Source of the DNA: Ornithinimicrobium sp.
GTDB taxonomy: Bacteria; Actinomycetota; Actinomycetes; Actinomycetales; Dermatophilaceae
Assembly (NCBI RefSeq): GCF_030537745.1
Contig: NZ_JAUNVI010000006.1
Location: forward strand, 1-47,507
Direction: 5' to 3'
Length of the DNA stretch: 47,507 nt
This document shows, in pieces, positions 15,689 through 22,916 of the stretch; positions within the stretch are counted from its first letter, which is position 1; every line of letters starts with the position of its first letter. The position numbers were made by a program, and so were the translations under genes. The notes under the pieces were generated by a model. The model was not told the origin of the DNA. It did not search any database and worked only from the letters and a program-made list of their open reading frames with translations.

Positions 15689-16512
15689 GCCGGCTGCTGG
15701 TGTTGCGGGAGGTAGCCGAGGCGATCGAAGGCGAGACGGATCTCGACGATCTGTCCCTCTCGCACGGTGAACAACTCACTCGCGAGGGTCGTCTTCGCTA
15801 CCTCGGTCTGCGGGAAGTACCACAGCGCGACCCGATCGCCGTCCGCCATTCGACTGTGCTCAGGTGTCCCCGTCAGCATCGGCACGAAGCCGGCCAGATA
15901 ATCACGCCAGTCGGTTTTCGTGGTGACGCTCTCGTCGGGGGCGAAGCAGCGAACGTCTTCCGAGACGTAGGTCAGTGCCTGCTCGACGTCACCGCTGGTC
16001 CACGCTTGGTGATAAGCGTCCACGGTTGAGTTGGCATCGTCATCCAGGTTCGGCATGGCGGCTCCTTCGGATCGTTGGTGTTCAGCGTCGGGTGTCCAGG
16101 TGTCGGGCGGGAGCTGCTCGCCAGCAACGGCTCGGGTGAGCCGGGGCAGGAAGTGGTTCCATCCCGCTATGTGGCCAGGAACGTCCCCCTCCGGCAGACC
16201 GGCGTGGACGACCTCGACCCGAGTGCCGGTGCTGATCGGCGTCAGCTCGAAGGTCACCGTCGACGAACCTGGCGGCAAGGCCTCGTTGCCGGCAAAGCCC
16301 CAGGAGACGGTCACCCGGCGGGGCGGATCAACCTCGAGAAACACTCCTCGAGCCGGGTAGCCGGCGATGTCGACCGCGAACTGGCCGCCGGGCACCGGGT
16401 CCAGGGATGCCCACTGCCCCATCCACGAGGTCATCCCGGCGTCGGTCACCAAAAAGTCGAACACGTGATGCGGGGGCGCCTCGATCTCGATCGACGTCCG
16501 GTGCTCAGCCAT
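15685..16512 (-). CDS. SRPBCC (AHSA1-like) - SnoaL-like two-domain protein
   Basis: A 275-aa protein with two fused domains. Residues 1-145 are an SRPBCC/AHSA1 domain (SIEIEAPPHHVFDFLVTDAGMTSWMG...PRRVTVSWGF...WNHFLPRLTRAVAGE). Residues from about 155 are a SnoaL/NTF2-like domain (VDAYHQAWTSGDVEQALTYVSEDVRCFAP...LFTVREGQIVEIRLAFD). An AAGGAG ribosome site (16061-16066) sits 5 nt before an in-frame ATG at 16056, exactly at the domain junction. The second domain may therefore also be made alone, or the fusion may be recent. The start overlaps the ArsR stop by 8 bp (GTG 16515 is an alternative). ArsR-SRPBCC pairs are common; ligand and catalysis are unknown. Confidence 0.8.
   Translation of the reverse strand: MAEHRTSIEIEAPPHHVFDFLVTDAGMTSWMGQWASLDPVPGGQFAVDIAGYPARGVFLEVDPPRRVTVSWGFAGNEALPPGSSTVTFELTPISTGTRVEVVHAGLPEGDVPGHIAGWNHFLPRLTRAVAGEQLPPDTWTPDAEHQRSEGAAMPNLDDDANSTVDAYHQAWTSGDVEQALTYVSEDVRCFAPDESVTTKTDWRDYLAGFVPMLTGTPEHSRMADGDRVALWYFPQTEVAKTTLASELFTVREGQIVEIRLAFDRLGYLPQHQQPA
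16061..16066 (-). promoter_or_regulatory. Internal ribosome-binding site at domain junction
   Basis: AAGGAG on the minus strand, 5 nt before ATG 16056 inside the SRPBCC-SnoaL frame. It would allow the SnoaL-like part (123 aa) to be translated separately. Confidence 0.5.
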
Positions 16513-16837
16513 CACTGGTCCGAGCCGACGACTCCACTGCCTGCTTGAGCGCGCTCAGTCGCTCCGGCCAGAAGTCGTCGAAGAACCCTTTCCCGACAGC
16601 CAGGCCTTCCGCTCGCACGGCGAACAGATGACGAGTGCCGGACCGCGAGCCGGTCACCAGCCCAGCGGCCCGCAGCACTTTGAGGTGGTGCGACACGATC
16701 TGCTGCGACAACCCGAGCGCGGCCGCGATCTCGCCGACCGCGCGGGGCTGCTGGCGGACCGAGGACAGGATGGCGCGACGGTGCGGCTCGGCTAAGGCTC
16801 GAAACGTTCGATCTAGGTCCGCTGCGACCTCGGTCAT
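16505..16837 (-). CDS. ArsR-family transcriptional regulator
   Basis: A 110-aa winged-helix repressor. LDRTFRALAEPHRRAILSSVRQQPRAVGEIAAALGLSQQIVSHHLKVLRAAGLVTGSRSGTRHLFAV covers the whole HTH and wing. It has no CxC metal site, so it fits the ArsR group paired with SRPBCC proteins rather than metal sensors. ATG 16837 is preferred over an open extension because GAGGAG lies about 7 nt before it. It heads an overlapping operon with the SRPBCC-SnoaL and TfoX genes. A 10-bp palindrome at 16869-16878 is a candidate operator. Confidence 0.9.
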   Translation of the reverse strand: MTEVAADLDRTFRALAEPHRRAILSSVRQQPRAVGEIAAALGLSQQIVSHHLKVLRAAGLVTGSRSGTRHLFAVRAEGLAVGKGFFDDFWPERLSALKQAVESSARTSDG

Positions 16838-16868
16838 CTTTGGCTCCTCACGCCCGTAACCTACCACC

Positions 16869-16878
16869 AATGGCCATT
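16869..16878. promoter_or_regulatory. Candidate ArsR operator palindrome
   Basis: AATGGCCATT is a perfect 10-bp palindrome 31 bp upstream of the ArsR start, in a short AT-richer stretch (TATAC is adjacent). Autoregulation by the ArsR protein is inferred from position and symmetry. Confidence 0.4.
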
Positions 16879-16900
16879 TGTATAGTCCCGATGGCAGGAC

Positions 16901-16935
16901 CGACCGTCCGGAGTGGCAGGAGCGACCGCCCGGTC
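16901..16935. repeat. 22-bp tandem repeat, site 1
   Basis: GACCGTCCGG (16902-16911) recurs as GACCGCCCGG (16924-16933) exactly 22 bp later, with TGGCAGGA between them. A degenerate half unit (TGGCAGGA, 16892-16899) precedes it, again in 22-bp register. It lies upstream of the ArsR promoter and touches the stop codon of the EF-G2 gene. The same unit is found near 33971 and 37023. Confidence 0.75.
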
Positions 16936-19018
16936 AGCTGATGAGATCGCGCGCGAGCGCCGCTGGGAGGTAGTCGTAGCGGGCGAAGGCCCGGGTGAAG
17001 GACCCGGTGCCCCGGCCCACGGAGCGCAGGTCGATCGGGTAGCGCGACAGCTCGTGCTGAGGCACGTCCGCAGTGACCATCGTGTAGCCCTCCAGGTCGG
17101 CGGGCTGGGTGGACTGCACCTGGGCACGCCGACCGCGCAGGTCCGCCAGGAGCGTCCCGACATGGTCATCCCCGACGGTGACCTCCACCGTGTCTACCGG
17201 CTCCAACAAGGACACCGTCGACTCGTTGGCAGCCTCACGCATGGCCAGTGCGGCGGCGTTCTGGAAGGCCAGATCTGAGGAATCGACCGAGTGCGCCTTG
17301 CCGTCGAGCAGGGTGACGCGCACGTCGACGCATGGATAACCGGCGAGCACACCGGCCTGCAGTTGGCTGCGCGCTCCTCGCTCCACGGACGGGATGTACT
17401 GTCGCGGCACCGCCCCCCCGACCACCTTGTCCACGAACTCGAAGCCGGCACCGCGCGGGAGTGGCTCGATCTCCAGGTTGACCACGGCATACTGCCCGTG
17501 GCCACCGGACTGCTTGACCAAGCGCCCCTGGGCCTGCACCCGCCGCACGAAGGTCTCCCGCAGCGAGGTCCTGACCTCCTCGGTGGTGACCTCGACATGG
17601 TGCTGGCCGCCCAGCCGGGCGAGCACCTCGTCGACGTGCGCGGGCCCGATCGTCCACAGCACGAGCTGGTGCGTCTCGGCGTTGCGCTCCAGCCGCAGGG
17701 TCAGGTCCTCGGCGAGCAGGCGTTGCAGGCTGGTGGCGAGCTTGTCCTCATCCTTCTTCGCCGCGGCCGCGATGGCAACGGGCAGCAGCGGCTCAGGCAG
17801 GAGCCAGGGCTCCACGACAGCAGGCGCCGCCGCGGTCGAGATGGTGTCGGCGGTCTGGGCGGTGACCAGCTTGGAGACGAGCACGATCTCGCCGGCGATC
17901 GCCGAGCTGCGGGTCAGGACACCACCGGGCACCGGCGACGTGATTTGACCGAGCCGCTCGTCCTCGTCGTCGTGGCCGGGGTGGCCCTCCACCTCACGTC
18001 CGTAGACCCACTCGAGGTGACCGCTGACGTGCAGCCGGTCATCGGCGTGCAGCGTGCCGGAGAAGATCCGGACCAGTGAGAGGCGCCCGACATAGGGATC
18101 GGTGGTGGTGCGGATGACCTGTGCGACCAACGGCCCGTCCGGATCAGCGCAGAGTCCGCCGAAGTCGCCGCCGGAGGTCGTCATCACCTGCGGCAGCCAC
18201 GCCACCTCGGGTGAGGGGAAGGCGTCGACGATCAGGTCCAGCAGCGCAGGGACGCCGACTCCCGTCGGTGGATTGACGGGCACGATCGGGAAAAAGCGGG
18301 CCGTGGCGGTGGCCTTGGACAGGTCAGCCCGCAACCCCTCCGGCTCCAGCTCCTCACCGGAGAGATAGCGGTCCAGCAGCGACTCGTCCTCGGACTGCTC
18401 GATGATCGACTCGATGAGGGTGCCGCGGGCCTCCGCCAGCTCCTCCTTCTCTTCCTTCGCCAGGGGTATGACGCCGCCCGTCGCGTCGGTCCGGCTCTGC
18501 TCCAGCAGGTCGATCACCCCGGCGAGCTCTACTGGATCGCCCTCGAGCACGGGAAGCGCCAGCGGCACTGCCGCACCGAAGACCCGGCGACAGTCAGCCA
18601 CCACGCTGTCCCAGTCGGCGCGCGCCAACTCCAGCTGGGTCACCGCGATCGCCCTCGGCACCCCCACCGCCTCGCACTCGCGCCACAGCATCCTGGTCGC
18701 CTCGTCGATCCCGCTGCCGGCTGCGACCACGAAGAGCACGGCATCGGCAGCCCTCAGCCCTGCGCGCACGTCCCCCACGAAGTCGGGTCGTCCGGGGCTG
18801 TCCACCAGCGTGACGACCGTCCCCGTCGGCTGGTGCACGGCGCTGGCCACCCCCAGTCCGGTCGAGGCCCCCTCCGCCTCCTTGACGTGTCCGAGCGTCC
18901 CGGAGGTGATCTGCTCCAGCAATGCGCTCTTACCCGTCCCCTGGGGTCCGACCAGGACCACGCTGCGAATCTGGGCGGGAGACGACGGGGAAGCAAATGA
19001 CGCGCCGCTGCGGTTCAT
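16934..19018 (-). CDS. Elongation factor G-like protein EF-G2
   Basis: A 694-aa paralogue of translation factor EF-G, of the type called EF-G2 in actinobacteria. Domain G comes first (residues 20 to about 280), then the beta-barrel domain II, and domains III-V, with KQSGGHGQYAVV and FVDKVVGGAVPRQYIPSVE clearly EF-G-like. G1 is intact (GPQGTGKS, 24-31), but switch II reads DSPGR (73-77) instead of DTPGH, losing the catalytic histidine. The G4 motif NKxD is TQLE (127-130). GTP hydrolysis and guanine specificity may therefore be reduced; a weak G4 is, as I recall it, a trait of this subfamily. The cellular role is not settled. TAGGTT 6 nt before the ATG suggests a leaderless mRNA. Confidence 0.88.
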   Translation of the reverse strand: MNRSGASFASPSSPAQIRSVVLVGPQGTGKSALLEQITSGTLGHVKEAEGASTGLGVASAVHQPTGTVVTLVDSPGRPDFVGDVRAGLRAADAVLFVVAAGSGIDEATRMLWRECEAVGVPRAIAVTQLELARADWDSVVADCRRVFGAAVPLALPVLEGDPVELAGVIDLLEQSRTDATGGVIPLAKEEKEELAEARGTLIESIIEQSEDESLLDRYLSGEELEPEGLRADLSKATATARFFPIVPVNPPTGVGVPALLDLIVDAFPSPEVAWLPQVMTTSGGDFGGLCADPDGPLVAQVIRTTTDPYVGRLSLVRIFSGTLHADDRLHVSGHLEWVYGREVEGHPGHDDEDERLGQITSPVPGGVLTRSSAIAGEIVLVSKLVTAQTADTISTAAAPAVVEPWLLPEPLLPVAIAAAAKKDEDKLATSLQRLLAEDLTLRLERNAETHQLVLWTIGPAHVDEVLARLGGQHHVEVTTEEVRTSLRETFVRRVQAQGRLVKQSGGHGQYAVVNLEIEPLPRGAGFEFVDKVVGGAVPRQYIPSVERGARSQLQAGVLAGYPCVDVRVTLLDGKAHSVDSSDLAFQNAAALAMREAANESTVSLLEPVDTVEVTVGDDHVGTLLADLRGRRAQVQSTQPADLEGYTMVTADVPQHELSRYPIDLRSVGRGTGSFTRAFARYDYLPAALARDLIS

Positions 19019-19024
19019 GCTCTC

Positions 19025-19030
19025 AACCTA
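19025..19030 (-). promoter_or_regulatory. -10 element, leaderless promoter of EF-G2 gene
   Basis: TAGGTT on the minus strand, 6 nt before ATG 19018. Confidence 0.55.
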
Positions 19031-19105
19031 TCCCTGCGCGCTCAGGGTGGATCAGGGGCTAGGTGGGCCGGCGCCGGCAACGTGGGCGGCGCCCGGCGGG
19101 TCAGC

Positions 19106-19600
19106 CTAAGCGGTGTCGGAACCCTCGGCGAGAAGGTCACGGGCGATGTCGCGCAGCCGGTCGTAGAGCCTGGCCACATCGGCCAGCTCGTCCGCGGAGA
19201 GCCGCTCGAAGACGACCGCCTTGGCCTCCTGTGCCGGGACCTCGAGCTCGGCCAGCATGTGCTCGGCGGCGGCAGTCACGCGCAGGAGCACCCGACGGCG
19301 ATCCTGCGGGTCGGGCCTGCGCTCCACCCAGTCCTTGCACGCCACCCGGTCGATGATCCCGCTGATGGTCGGCGTGGACACCCCGAGAAGGTCGGCCAAC
19401 GCCTGCCCGGTGGAGTCAGGCGCGGACCGCAGGATCGCGAGCACCTGCAGCTGCCGGATGGTCAGGTCGGTCGGGATGGGCAGGGGCGGGGCAAGGCGCA
19501 TGGCGATCGTGTGCAGCTCTGCCTCGGCCGCGGCAATCTGCGCGCACAGCAGCGAGACATCAGGCCGCGCGACCATCGTTACCGCACCTCCGAGTTCCAT
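19106..19600 (-). CDS. MarR-family regulator of the adjacent RND pump
   Basis: A 164-aa winged-helix protein. The DNA-binding part reads LTIRQLQVLAILRSAPDSTGQALADLLGVSTPTISGIIDRVACKDWVERRPDPQDRRRVLL, including the conserved D-x-R wing. Helices on both sides form the dimer interface. ATG 19600 is chosen since TAGCCT lies 7 nt before it; the frame is open much further, but that part is antisense to the pump gene. It is divergent from the RND gene with only 37 bp between the start codons, so it almost certainly represses the pump and itself, with an effector ligand yet unknown. Confidence 0.88.
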   Translation of the reverse strand: MELGGAVTMVARPDVSLLCAQIAAAEAELHTIAMRLAPPLPIPTDLTIRQLQVLAILRSAPDSTGQALADLLGVSTPTISGIIDRVACKDWVERRPDPQDRRRVLLRVTAAAEHMLAELEVPAQEAKAVVFERLSADELADVARLYDRLRDIARDLLAEGSDTA

Positions 19601-19607
19601 TTGGGTC

Positions 19608-19636
19608 AGGCTAACTATTGGCTTTACCATAACTAT
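19608..19636. promoter_or_regulatory. Shared MarR/RND control region with facing leaderless promoters
   Basis: Minus-strand TAGCCT (19613-19608) is 7 nt before the MarR ATG, and plus-strand TACCAT (19625-19630) is 7 nt before the RND ATG. The heptamer TAACTAT occurs at 19612-19618 and 19630-19636 (18-bp spacing), touching both -10 elements. A MarR dimer bound here would block both promoters. Confidence 0.6.
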
Positions 19637-19637
19637 C

Positions 19638-22600
19638 ATGTCACGCCTCACGTTGTTCAGCGTCCGCAACCGCGCGCTCATCGCCCTGGTTACGCTGTTC
19701 AGCGTCCTGGCGGGACTATGGTCCGCCGGCGCCCTTCCGCGCGAGCTGTTTCCGTCGCTGCAGTTCCCCGTGCTGGTCGTGGCCACCCCCGCCCAGGGCT
19801 CGAGCGCCTCCGTCGTCGAGGAGCAGGTGACCAAGCCGGTCGAGGTCGCCGCCCAAGGCTTGCCCAACGTGGTCGAGGTGTCCTCGACCAGCGCCGACGG
19901 CTTCTCCTCGGTCATCATCGAGCTGGACTACGGCACCGATATGGGCTCGGCCCAGACCGACCTGCAGCGCGCGGTGCTCGCGCTGCCCAACCTGCCCGAG
20001 AGCGCCACCCCGCAGATCTTCGCCGGCAACCTCGACGACTTCCCGATCATCCAGCTCGCCGCCTCCGGCGGGGACGGCGTGGACAGCGTCGACCTCGTCG
20101 ACCGCCTCCAGCGGGTGGTCATCCCGGACATCGAGGACCTCGACGGTGTGCGCGCGGTGACCCTGTCCGGCGTCGCCGACCGCGTCATCACCGTTGACCT
20201 GGACGAGGAAAAGGCAAAGGAGCAGGGCGTCAACGCCGCGATCGTCGGGCAGGTCCTGCAGACCAACGGCGTGGTGATGCCCGGTGGCCGGGTGCTGGAC
20301 GGAGCGACCGAGCTGCCGGTCCAGGTCGGCTCCCGGCTGACCTCGGCGCAGGAGATCGCCGCCCTGCCCCTGCTCACGCCGCAGGTGGTGGGTAGGCAGC
20401 AGGCCGCCGCGCAGGCCGCAGCCACCGCAGAGGCCGCAGCAGCAGCCGCGACGGAGGCAGGAGCGATCCCCGACCAGGACGGCGCGAGCGCTGCCGCCGC
20501 TGGCGAGGTGGAGATCCCCACTCTTGGCGACGTCGCGAAGGTGAGCCTGGAGGAGCGCCCGGCGACGGCATACACGCGGACCAACGGCGAGCCCAGCGTC
20601 GGTCTGGCGATCACCAAGACCCCCGATGGCAACGCCGTCGACATCAGCCACCAGCTCGCGGACATGGACGCCGACATCAGCACCGCGCTGGACGGCGGCG
20701 AGCTCGTCACCATCTACGACGGCGCCCCCTTCATCGAGAAATCGATCGAGGACCTGGCGACGGAGGGACTGCTCGGGCTCGGCTTCGCCGTCCTGGTCGT
20801 CCTGGTCTTCCTCCTGTCCGTGCGCCTGACCCTGGTCACCGCACTGTCTATCCCGCTGTCGCTGCTCATCGCGCTGATCGGGCTCAAGGTCCTCGGCTAC
20901 AGCCTCAACATCCTGACCCTGGGCGCGCTGACCATCGCGATCGGCCGCGTGGTCGACGACTCCATCGTGGTGATCGAGAACATCAAGCGGCACATCGGCA
21001 TGGGCCAGGATCGCCTCACCGCGGTGGTCGAGGCCACCCGCGAGGTCGCTGGCGCGATCACCTCGGCGACGGTGGCTACGGTGGCGGTCTTCCTACCGCT
21101 TGGCTTCGTCGAAGGTCAGGTCGGCGAGCTGTTCAAGCCGTTCGCCGTGACGGTTTCTCTGGCGATGCTGGCCTCGCTGCTCGTCGCGCTGACGATCGTG
21201 CCGGTGCTGGGCTTCTGGCTCCTGGCCGGGGGACACGGGGCCCGTCGCGGGCGCCACGACGGCGAAACCGCCGAGCATGCCGACCGGCCCGACGTGCTCC
21301 AGCGCGCCTACCTGCCCGTGTTGCGCGGCGTCCTGGCCCACCCGTGGGTGACGCTGCTGCTCGCCGCGATCGTCCTGGGTGGGACCGGTTGGTCGGCGAC
21401 CCTGCTCAAGACCCAGTTCATCGGCAGCTCGGGCGAGAACACCTTGCAGGCCACCCTGAGCATGCCCACCGGCACCACCCTGGACCAGACCGATTCCCAG
21501 GCCGGTCAGATCGAGACCTGGCTGGCCGGGCGCGACGACGTCACCTCCTACCAGGTCACGGTCGGCTCCCCCGGTGGGATCGAATCCGTCTTCCTGGGCA
21601 GCGGCGCCAACACGGCGACGGTGGCGCTGACCCTGGACGAGGGCATCGCCGGGGAGGAGTTCGCCAAGGAGCTGACCACCCAGATCCAGCGCGACCTGCC
21701 CAAGGGCGCGACCGTGGTGGCTCAGGCCGGGCAGCAGATGGGCCCCAGCGGCCTGGAGGTGCGCGTGCAGTCCCAGGACCCGCAGGCTCTGCGGGCGACC
21801 GCCAAGGACGTCACTGACCTGATGATGGAGTCCGGGGCCGCCGATGTCACCAACAACCTGACGGACACGATCCCGGCCCTGCGAGTCAGCGTCGACCGCG
21901 AGGCCGCGGCCGCAGCGGGCCTGACCGAGGCAGCGCTCGGGCAGGTCGTGCAGGCTGCCACCGACGGCACCACCGTGGGTCGGATCGAGCTGGACAACCA
22001 GCGCGTCGACGTGGTGGTGAAGGCGGGCGAGGCCGGTGAGCTGGACAAGCTCAAGAAGCTCCAGGTCGCGACCGACGCGGCCGGGGACCCGGTCACGCTG
22101 GACGACGTGGCCGACCTGGCGACCGTGGACGAAGCCGTGAGCATCACCCGCATCGACGGGCTGCGCGCGGCCACCGTCACCGGCAAATCCACCGGTGACG
22201 ACCTCGGCGCGGTGAGCGCCGACCTGCAGCAGCGGCTGGACGGCCTCGACGTGCCCGCCGGCGTGCAGGTGGAGCTGGGCGGAGTCAGCGCCGACCAGGC
22301 CAAGGCCTTCAGCGCGCTCGGTCTGGCGCTGCTGGCGGCGATCGCCATCGTCTATCTGGTGATGGTGGCGACCTTCAACAGCCTGCTTCAGCCGTTGATC
22401 CTGCTGGTGTCGGTCCCCTTCGCCGCCACCGGATCGATCGGCCTGCTGCTGGCGACCGACACCCCGCTGGACATCTCCTCCATGATCGGCATGCTCATGC
22501 TCATCGGCATCGTCGTGACCAACGCGATCGTGCTCATCGACCTCGTCAACCAGTATCGCGCCAGGGGCATGGACCGCACCACCGCCGTCGTCGAGGGCAG

Positions 22601-22916
22601 CCGGCACCGGCTGCGACCGATCTTGATGACTGCCCTGGCCACGGTCCTGGCGTTGACACCGATGGCGCTCGCGGTGACCGGCGGTGGCGCCTTCATCAGC
22701 CAACCGTTGGCCATCGTGGTGATCGGTGGCCTGATCAGCTCGACGTTGCTGACGCTGATCCTCGTGCCGGTGCTCTACGAGCTCGTCGAGCGCGGAGCCG
22801 CCCGGTTGGGCCGCTCTATCTCCACGCCGGCGGCTACGTCGTCGTCTGCGTCGACGGCCAAGTCCATGTCCACGCCCACGTCCCCGGCCGACGCCGCTTC
22901 GGGCGTCAATCCCTGA
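19638..22916 (+). CDS. RND-family efflux permease (SwrC/AcrB-like)
   Basis: A 1092-aa inner-membrane transporter of the resistance-nodulation-division superfamily, in the single-component form found in Gram-positives (compare Bacillus SwrC). The first TM helix (residues 12-30) is followed by a large extracytoplasmic domain. Then comes the TM block with LGALTIAIGRVVDDSIVVIENIKRH, whose paired aspartates are the proton-relay motif. A second repeat ends with LMLIGIVVTNAIVLIDLVNQYR. An Ala/Gln-rich insertion (about residues 250-280) is low complexity. No adaptor or outer-membrane gene is present, as expected. ATG 19638 has TACCAT 7 nt upstream. The last 11 bp overlap the convergent GNAT-nitroreductase gene. 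Confidence 0.92.
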   Translation: MSRLTLFSVRNRALIALVTLFSVLAGLWSAGALPRELFPSLQFPVLVVATPAQGSSASVVEEQVTKPVEVAAQGLPNVVEVSSTSADGFSSVIIELDYGTDMGSAQTDLQRAVLALPNLPESATPQIFAGNLDDFPIIQLAASGGDGVDSVDLVDRLQRVVIPDIEDLDGVRAVTLSGVADRVITVDLDEEKAKEQGVNAAIVGQVLQTNGVVMPGGRVLDGATELPVQVGSRLTSAQEIAALPLLTPQVVGRQQAAAQAAATAEAAAAAATEAGAIPDQDGASAAAAGEVEIPTLGDVAKVSLEERPATAYTRTNGEPSVGLAITKTPDGNAVDISHQLADMDADISTALDGGELVTIYDGAPFIEKSIEDLATEGLLGLGFAVLVVLVFLLSVRLTLVTALSIPLSLLIALIGLKVLGYSLNILTLGALTIAIGRVVDDSIVVIENIKRHIGMGQDRLTAVVEATREVAGAITSATVATVAVFLPLGFVEGQVGELFKPFAVTVSLAMLASLLVALTIVPVLGFWLLAGGHGARRGRHDGETAEHADRPDVLQRAYLPVLRGVLAHPWVTLLLAAIVLGGTGWSATLLKTQFIGSSGENTLQATLSMPTGTTLDQTDSQAGQIETWLAGRDDVTSYQVTVGSPGGIESVFLGSGANTATVALTLDEGIAGEEFAKELTTQIQRDLPKGATVVAQAGQQMGPSGLEVRVQSQDPQALRATAKDVTDLMMESGAADVTNNLTDTIPALRVSVDREAAAAAGLTEAALGQVVQAATDGTTVGRIELDNQRVDVVVKAGEAGELDKLKKLQVATDAAGDPVTLDDVADLATVDEAVSITRIDGLRAATVTGKSTGDDLGAVSADLQQRLDGLDVPAGVQVELGGVSADQAKAFSALGLALLAAIAIVYLVMVATFNSLLQPLILLVSVPFAATGSIGLLLATDTPLDISSMIGMLMLIGIVVTNAIVLIDLVNQYRARGMDRTTAVVEGSRHRLRPILMTALATVLALTPMALAVTGGGAFISQPLAIVVIGGLISSTLLTLILVPVLYELVERGAARLGRSISTPAATSSSASTAKSMSTPTSPADAASGVNP

